Positions 7,271 to 10,800 of a stretch of DNA of 10,800 nucleotides are shown here, piece after piece. Under the pieces are notes generated by a model. It did no database searches and was not told the DNA's origin. It saw only the letters and a program-made list of their open reading frames with translations. The number at the start of each line of letters is the position of its first letter. The first letter of the stretch is position 1. The DNA comes from Pseudomonadota bacterium (GTDB lineage: Bacteria; Desulfobacterota; Syntrophia; Syntrophales; JADFWA01). The stretch is taken from positions 1 to 10,800 of the forward strand of contig JAUWNZ010000023.1 in the NCBI GenBank assembly GCA_030612385.1. The letters are read 5' to 3'. The position numbers and the translations under genes are program-made.

Positions 7271-8017
7271 TCATCTTATTTTTGAAATAACATTTATCAA
7301 AAGCCTTTTAACGTTGTCCGCATTTTTGTTGAACACCTTTAGTATTTCCTCCCATGAAACAGCTTCCTCATCTTCCTTCCAGCAGTCGTAATCGGTTGAC
7401 ATCGCAACAGCAGCGTATGGGATTCCAGCTTCACCCGCAAGGATCGCTTCAGGAGCTACCGACATGTTTATGACGTCAGCCCCCCATTTCCTGAACATCT
7501 TCGACTCTGCTCTTGTCGAGAACCTTGGCCCCTCGATCGTTATCACAGTTCCTTTCCTGTGGGTTTTGAAGCCAAGCTCCCGCGATGTTTCGTAAAGAAC
7601 CGCTCTAAGACCGGCATCAAATGGCTCTGCCATCGACGTATGCGCTGCCCCGTTTTCAAACGATTCATGGAATGTTATCTTCCTGTGCCTTGTGAAATCA
7701 ATGAACTGGTCGACAATCACAATGTCCCCCCTGCCTATCTCCTCCTTTAGGCTGCCGCAGGCAGTTGTTGCAATGATATGCGTTACGTCTCGGGCCATTA
7801 GAGCATGTATATTTGCTCTGTAATTGACCTGCGTTGGGCTAAACTGGTGCTTTTTCCCATGCCTTGCAAGAACTACAACATCAACCCCACCGATCTTACC
7901 AACGGTTAGCGCTGAAGACGGCTTTCCGTAAGGCGTGTCAACGCCTATATCCTTTGCGTCCTGAAGAATTTTCGGGTCATCCAGTCCTGATCCCCCGATA
8001 ATTCCTAATCTTACCAT
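7271..8017 (-). CDS. mtnP: S-methyl-5'-thioadenosine phosphorylase
   Basis: This enzyme cleaves 5'-methylthioadenosine with phosphate to adenine and methylthioribose-1-phosphate, the first step of MTA recycling. Its 248 residues are a little short of human MTAP but complete. Visible marks of the PNP/MTAP family are GGSG at 8-11, RHG at 52-54, NYRANI at 65-70, TTACGSL at 84-90, EGPRFSTRAES at 162-172, NMS at 184-186 (often NMT) and STDYDCW at 207-213. The two Asp of DYD are the adenine-recognising residues in MTAP, which favours MTA over inosine-type substrates. A purine-rich GAGGGGGTAGGA precedes the ATG. It leads the operon with apt and is divergent from mtnA. Members acting on methylthioinosine have similar sequences, so specificity is likely but not proven. 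Confidence 0.93.
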   Translation of the reverse strand: MVRLGIIGGSGLDDPKILQDAKDIGVDTPYGKPSSALTVGKIGGVDVVVLARHGKKHQFSPTQVNYRANIHALMARDVTHIIATTACGSLKEEIGRGDIVIVDQFIDFTRHRKITFHESFENGAAHTSMAEPFDAGLRAVLYETSRELGFKTHRKGTVITIEGPRFSTRAESKMFRKWGADVINMSVAPEAILAGEAGIPYAAVAMSTDYDCWKEDEEAVSWEEILKVFNKNADNVKRLLINVISKIR

Positions 8018-8125
8018 TGATCCTACCCCCTCTTTCTCTAAAAGTCTGCCAGTTGTTTAGCCTGACCCGGAAAAGCTCAAAGCTCAAAGGTAATATACTA
8101 CGCACTGCCACAAATTGAGCTTATT

Positions 8126-8182
8126 TGTCATTTCAACTGAAAGGAGAAATCTTAAGATTCCTCACATTCGTTCGGAATGACA
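8126..8182. repeat. Palindromic TGTCATT...AATGACA intergenic repeat
   Basis: The element starts TGTCATTTC and ends GGAATGACA, with a perfect 12-bp centre AATCTTAAGATT (8148-8159). The right half read on the other strand (TGTCATTCCGAACGAATG, then TGAGGAATCTT) parallels the left half (TGTCATTTCAACTGAAAGG, then AGAAATCTT) with several mismatches. This pattern is a known style of dispersed bacterial repeat, folding into a stem of about 28 bp. It carries no coding sequence. Confidence 0.7.
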
Positions 8183-8211
8183 GAAACGCAAGTTACAATC
8201 GTGTCAAGTAT

Positions 8212-8293
8212 AGCTCAATAAATAGGGGTAGGGGCGACTTTAGTCGCCCACATTGGGAGGTTAACAGCCTCCCCTACCCTGATTTATTGAGCT
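8212..8293. mobile_element. MITE-like element with 23-bp inverted ends and two inner hairpins
   Basis: The left end 8212-8234 (AGCTCAATAAAT, then AGGGGTAGGGG) and right end 8271-8293 are inverted copies with 2 mismatches in 23. Inside are GGGCGAC-TTTA-GTCGCCC (8232-8249) and GGGAGGTT-AAC-AGCCTCCC (8255-8273, with one G-T pair), which overlap the ends by three bases on each side. The 82-bp unit could fold as a three-stem structure. It has no transposase, and no clear target duplication was found. The GGGCGAC-type hairpin is a familiar dispersed-repeat word. It may be a non-autonomous element or a REP-like repeat. Confidence 0.55.
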
Positions 8294-8327
8294 GATAAGC
8301 TCAAAGCCTGTAACCGTTCACGGCTTG

Positions 8328-8393
8328 AAATTGAAAATTAGAAATTCGGGAGAAAAGCATGAGGCCAAATTTCTATTTTCTAATTTCGACGGT
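8328..8393. repeat. Imperfect A/T-rich inverted repeat (AATTTCTAATTTC words)
   Basis: GAAATTGAAAATTAGAAATT at the left is an imperfect inverted copy of AATTTCTATTTTCTAATTTC at the right (about 16 of 20 matching by eye). They are separated by a GC-richer stretch around GGGAGAAAAGCATGAGGCC. Tandem ATTAGAA-type words of this sort recur as intergenic repeats in related genomes. No function is assigned. Confidence 0.45.
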
Positions 8394-8510
8394 AAGTGTT
8401 CGCTCACTAAACTCTTTTGCCATTTTTGCAAGAACTTTACGATTAGGGGACTAATAAGCCATCTATCATTCATGCAAAATGTTGTCAAGAATCCTGGTCT
8501 TCTCTTTCCG

Positions 8511-8539
8511 TTGACACTGGGTTGCCACTGTTCTATACC
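8511..8539 (+). promoter_or_regulatory. Candidate sigma-70 promoter of mtnA
   Basis: A perfect -35 box TTGACA (8511-8516) is followed after 17 bp by TATACC (8534-8539), a four-of-six -10 box. Transcription would start near 8546, giving a leader of about 60 bases that ends with GGAGGG nine bases before the mtnA ATG. No SAM riboswitch core was recognised in this leader. Confidence 0.5.
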
Positions 8540-8607
8540 TCTATCATGCTTAAACAGGTGACCAACTTAATCTATTTTTCAAATTTTATACTGGAGGGAT
8601 ATAAATC

Positions 8608-9705
8608 ATGAAGGTAGATGGTAAAGACATTCGCACTATATGGCTGGACAAAGATTTGAAGGTAGTGAAGGTGATAGACCAGAGACTCCTTCCCCATGAA
8701 TTTGTAATTGTGGATCTGAAGACAGTGAATGATGTTATAAATGCCATAAAAGAAATGTATGTGAGAGGCGCGCCTCTTATCGGTGTGACCGGAGCCTATG
8801 GAGTATATCTTGCTGTCTTAACCTGTCCTGACAAAACAATTAAGGATGGGTATCTGATAAAAGAGTGCAACAGATTAAAATCGGCAAGACCAACTGCTGT
8901 TAATCTTGCCTGGGCTGTGGATAAGGTTTTATCTGAGGTGTTAAAAGTAAACACCTCTTTAAAGATTGATGCGGCGCGAAAGGAAGCTGCAAGGATTACT
9001 GATGAGGAAGTCGAGAACTGCAAAAAAATAGGAGAACACGGGCTTTGCGTGATTGATAAAATCAGCGGCAGAAAAAGAGGCGATACAGTCAACATACTTA
9101 CTCACTGCAATGCAGGATGGCTTGCCTGCATAGAATATGGCACTGCAACTGCGCCGATCTATGCGGCATTTGAACATGGCATGGATATACATGTATGGGT
9201 GGACGAGACAAGACCCCTTAACCAGGGGGCGAGGTTGACTGCATGGGAATTGGGTAAACACGGCGTCAAACACACTGTCGTAACAGATAATGCCGGCGGC
9301 CACCTTATGCAGCATGGCATGGTTGATATGGTCATCGTTGGCGCTGACAGAACTACCTGCACGGGCGATGTTGCCAACAAAATCGGGACTTACCTTAAAG
9401 CGCTTGCGGCAAGGGACAACGGCATACCCTTCTATGTGGCCCTTCCCTCCAGTACATTTGACTGGATACTGAGAGACGGGTTAAAGGAAATCCCGATAGA
9501 GGAGCGCGATCCGGACGAAGTAAGGTATGTACAGGGGCTTGTTCAGGGCACAACGAAAAGTGTTCTGGTTTCTCCGGTGGGCAGTCCTGCCGCAAACTTC
9601 GCATTTGACGTAACTCCGGCAAGACTAATCACAGGTTTTATAACAGAGAGGGGAATTTGCAAGGCAGAAGAGCAGGATATAAACAGGTTGTTTCCTGTTC
9701 ATTAG
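8608..9705 (+). CDS. mtnA: Methylthioribose-1-phosphate isomerase
   Basis: This cytoplasmic enzyme turns 5-methylthioribose-1-phosphate, the MtnP product, into 5-methylthioribulose-1-phosphate. Its 365 residues are a normal length. It belongs to the eIF2B-like aldose-ketose isomerase family: YVRGAPLIGVTGAYG at 51-65, THCNAG at 165-170, DETRPLNQGARLTAWEL at 199-215, VGADR at 244-248 and ANKIGTYLKA at 256-265. Cys167 and Asp247 stand 80 residues apart, like the catalytic Cys160 and Asp240 of Bacillus subtilis MtnA, so it should be active. The ATG is supported by GGAGGG nine bases upstream. It is divergent from mtnP-apt and ends 5 bp from the convergent deaminase gene. No mtnB, mtnC, mtnD or aldolase gene is in the window, so the next step is unknown. 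Confidence 0.97.
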   Translation: MKVDGKDIRTIWLDKDLKVVKVIDQRLLPHEFVIVDLKTVNDVINAIKEMYVRGAPLIGVTGAYGVYLAVLTCPDKTIKDGYLIKECNRLKSARPTAVNLAWAVDKVLSEVLKVNTSLKIDAARKEAARITDEEVENCKKIGEHGLCVIDKISGRKRGDTVNILTHCNAGWLACIEYGTATAPIYAAFEHGMDIHVWVDETRPLNQGARLTAWELGKHGVKHTVVTDNAGGHLMQHGMVDMVIVGADRTTCTGDVANKIGTYLKALAARDNGIPFYVALPSSTFDWILRDGLKEIPIEERDPDEVRYVQGLVQGTTKSVLVSPVGSPAANFAFDVTPARLITGFITERGICKAEEQDINRLFPVH

Positions 9706-9804
9706 GTTGTTCAGGCTGAAGGCTGTTGGGGCTGCCCTTCGACAAGCTCAGGATACGCTCGGACCCGGATCTTGTCGCAGGGGTAACTTCTACCTTCAGC
9801 CTTC
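9704..9804. repeat. Composite dispersed repeat forming the 3' end of the deaminase gene
   Basis: AGGTTGTTCAGGCTGAAGGCTG (9704-9725) is a copy of the window's ACTCAGGTTGTTTAG family, and CCCTTCGACAAGCTCAGGAT (from 9735) is a widespread repeat word. AGGCTGAAGG (9713-9722) and CCTTCAGCCT (9793-9802) are a perfect 10-bp inverted pair bracketing the block. Inside, CGACAAG (9740-9746) and CTTGTCG (9771-9777) form a second inverted pair. The block supplies the last 30 codons and the stop of the deaminase, and its left edge overlaps the mtnA stop. Confidence 0.65.
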
Positions 9805-10800
9805 GTAAAAATGACGTCTGCTATTTTTCTTACCCTTTCCATGATGTCGTAGACGTCCATGCAAAGAAGATGTCTCTCTTTCATCACAATCTTTCCGTCG
9901 ATGATTGTGGTTGAGACGTCATGCCCTTCCGCTGAATAAACAATCTGGGAGTAGCAATTATACAAAGGTGTGAGATGAGGTTTTTTCATGTCGAGTATGA
10001 TTATGTCGGCACACTTTCCCGCCTCGATTGAACCGATCCTGTCTTCAAGACCTAAGACCTTTGCGCCGCCGGTGGTTGCCATTTTTAAGACGGTTTTTGC
10101 GTCCATGACCGTTGGGTCAAGTGTCGCAACCTTGTGTATCCTGGCTGCGGTATCCATCTCCATGAACATGTCCAGGTCATTATTGCTCGCGCATCCATCC
10201 GTCCCGAGTCCTACTGTAACCCCCTTTTCAAGCAGTTTAGGTATGGGTGCAACACCTGATGCCAGTTTCATGTTGCTTTCAGGATTGTGAGAGACCTTGA
10301 CACCATGATCGGCAAGTATGTCTATATCTTTCCTGTTGAGACAGACACAGTGAACGGCAATTGTGAGATCATCAAGAACGCCAAGGCTGTGGAGGTAGCT
10401 CACCGGTGTGAGCCCGTACCTTTCTTCGATTATTTCCACCTCATCTTTTGTCTCTGCCAGATGGATGATGAAAGGCAGTTTTGAGTTTCTTGCGATATTC
10501 TTGATGTTACGCAGTGTTTCAGCGGAACAGGTGAAGGGGGTGTGGCAGAGCAACGCTGGTGATATTATGGAGGATGCGGCTGTCCATCTTTCAATGAATT
10601 GTCCGGCTACCTCTGTGTGTCTGGAAGGGTCAGGGTTGCCGGGGGTCGGAATATCCAGGAATCCCTGTGTCGGCACGGCGCGCATCCCTGAATCGACCGC
10701 AGCCTGGGCAACGCTGCTTTCATAGAAGTAGGCATCGCAAAAAGTTGTTGTGCCGGAGAGTATCATTTCTGCTATCGCCAGAAGTGAACCGTTATATACC
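9711..10800 (-). CDS. mtaD: 5-methylthioadenosine/S-adenosylhomocysteine deaminase (amidohydrolase), N-terminus cut by window edge
   Basis: This metal-dependent amidohydrolase probably deaminates MTA and/or S-adenosylhomocysteine to the inosine derivatives. The frame stays open to the right edge (upstream of the Met at 10766 it reads VYNGSLLAIAE), so roughly the first 60-100 residues, including the HxH metal motif, are missing. Visible are SGTTTFCDAYF, CHTPFTCS (family HxPYTCS), IHLAET with the third metal His, TIAVHC with the fourth His, SHNPESNMKLASG, and GTDGCASNNDLDMF with the catalytic Asp, all in the order known for Thermotoga TM0936. The fold ends near RVRKIADVIF; the last 30 residues (KAEGRSYPCDK, then AYPELVEG) look repeat-encoded. 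It converges on mtnA and likely shares its substrate pool. Related guanine or chlorohydrolase-type deaminases are less likely given the SNNDLDMF motif. Confidence 0.88.
   Translation of the reverse strand, partial: VYNGSLLAIAEMILSGTTTFCDAYFYESSVAQAAVDSGMRAVPTQGFLDIPTPGNPDPSRHTEVAGQFIERWTAASSIISPALLCHTPFTCSAETLRNIKNIARNSKLPFIIHLAETKDEVEIIEERYGLTPVSYLHSLGVLDDLTIAVHCVCLNRKDIDILADHGVKVSHNPESNMKLASGVAPIPKLLEKGVTVGLGTDGCASNNDLDMFMEMDTAARIHKVATLDPTVMDAKTVLKMATTGGAKVLGLEDRIGSIEAGKCADIIILDMKKPHLTPLYNCYSQIVYSAEGHDVSTTIIDGKIVMKERHLLCMDVYDIMERVRKIADVIFTKAEGRSYPCDKIRVRAYPELVEGQPQQPSA

Larger units (their letters stand above)
8018..8607. other. 590-bp repeat-rich spacer between divergent mtnP and mtnA
   Basis: No convincing gene lies here. 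From left to right it holds AGTTGTTTAGCCTGA (8051-8065), three copies of AAGCTCAAAG (8073-8082, 8080-8089, 8297-8306), a palindromic repeat (8126-8182), a MITE-like element (8212-8293), an A/T-rich inverted repeat of AATTTCTAATTTC words (8328-8393), and the mtnA promoter (8511-8539). For mtnP only a lone minus-strand TATATT (8092-8097) was seen, without a fitting -35 box. An open frame at 8325-8561 runs through repeat DNA and was not accepted. Confidence 0.7.

Noticed and set aside
8101-8310. Structured non-coding RNA gene in the spacer
   Set aside because: The stems are explained by separate palindromic repeat elements with different boundaries; no promoter-terminator pair encloses them.
8325-8561. 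78-codon plus-strand open frame before mtnA
   Set aside because: It begins in an A/T-rich inverted repeat, has no Shine-Dalgarno, and runs through the mtnA promoter; composition is not protein-like.
8540-8607. SAM-type riboswitch before mtnA
   Set aside because: The leader is only about 60 bases, A/T-rich, and lacks the conserved SAM aptamer core.

Overview
The window looks like a chromosomal stretch from a Gram-negative bacterium of moderate GC. The HrpA carries the C-terminal region typical of proteobacterial HrpA. The spacers are full of short degenerate repeats of the kind common in Desulfobacterota and Nitrospirota-like genomes. That placement is an inference from gene content and repeat style; no rRNA or other taxonomic marker is present. 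No phage, transposase, CRISPR, tRNA or rRNA gene was seen.

Layout: (1) 1-3159, plus strand, the C-terminal four fifths of the RNA helicase HrpA, cut by the left edge. (2) 3160-3398, a spacer built from dispersed repeats, including a 33-bp inverted pair whose right copy supplies the stop codon region of the next gene. (3) 3399-5009, minus strand, a Na+/phosphate cotransporter-like protein with a PhoU-like tail and a near-consensus sigma-70 promoter. (4) 5283-6737, plus strand, a purine permease of the NCS2 (AzgA/COG2252) type with an unusual leader. (5) 6754-8017, minus strand, a tight mtnP-apt operon: methylthioadenosine (MTA) phosphorylase and adenine phosphoribosyltransferase. (6) 8018-8607, a 590-bp mosaic of palindromic repeats that also carries the mtnA promoter. 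(7) 8608-9705, plus strand, mtnA. (8) 9711 to the right edge, minus strand, an MTA/S-adenosylhomocysteine deaminase (mtaD-like) cut by the edge.

Genes 4-8 form a purine and MTA recycling neighbourhood. MtnP splits MTA into adenine and methylthioribose-1-phosphate. Apt turns adenine into AMP, MtnA isomerises the sugar phosphate, and the NCS2 permease brings in free purines. The deaminase offers a second route for MTA or S-adenosylhomocysteine, through the inosine derivative. The later enzymes of the methionine salvage pathway (mtnB, mtnC, mtnD, or a class II aldolase) are not in the window, so the fate of the C5 sulfur compound is open.

No clearly new protein system was found. The most unusual signals are in the repeats: a 30-residue C-terminal tail on the deaminase that appears to be encoded by inserted dispersed repeats, a MITE-like multi-hairpin element upstream of mtnA, and a short repeat family that recurs at gene ends and leaders.
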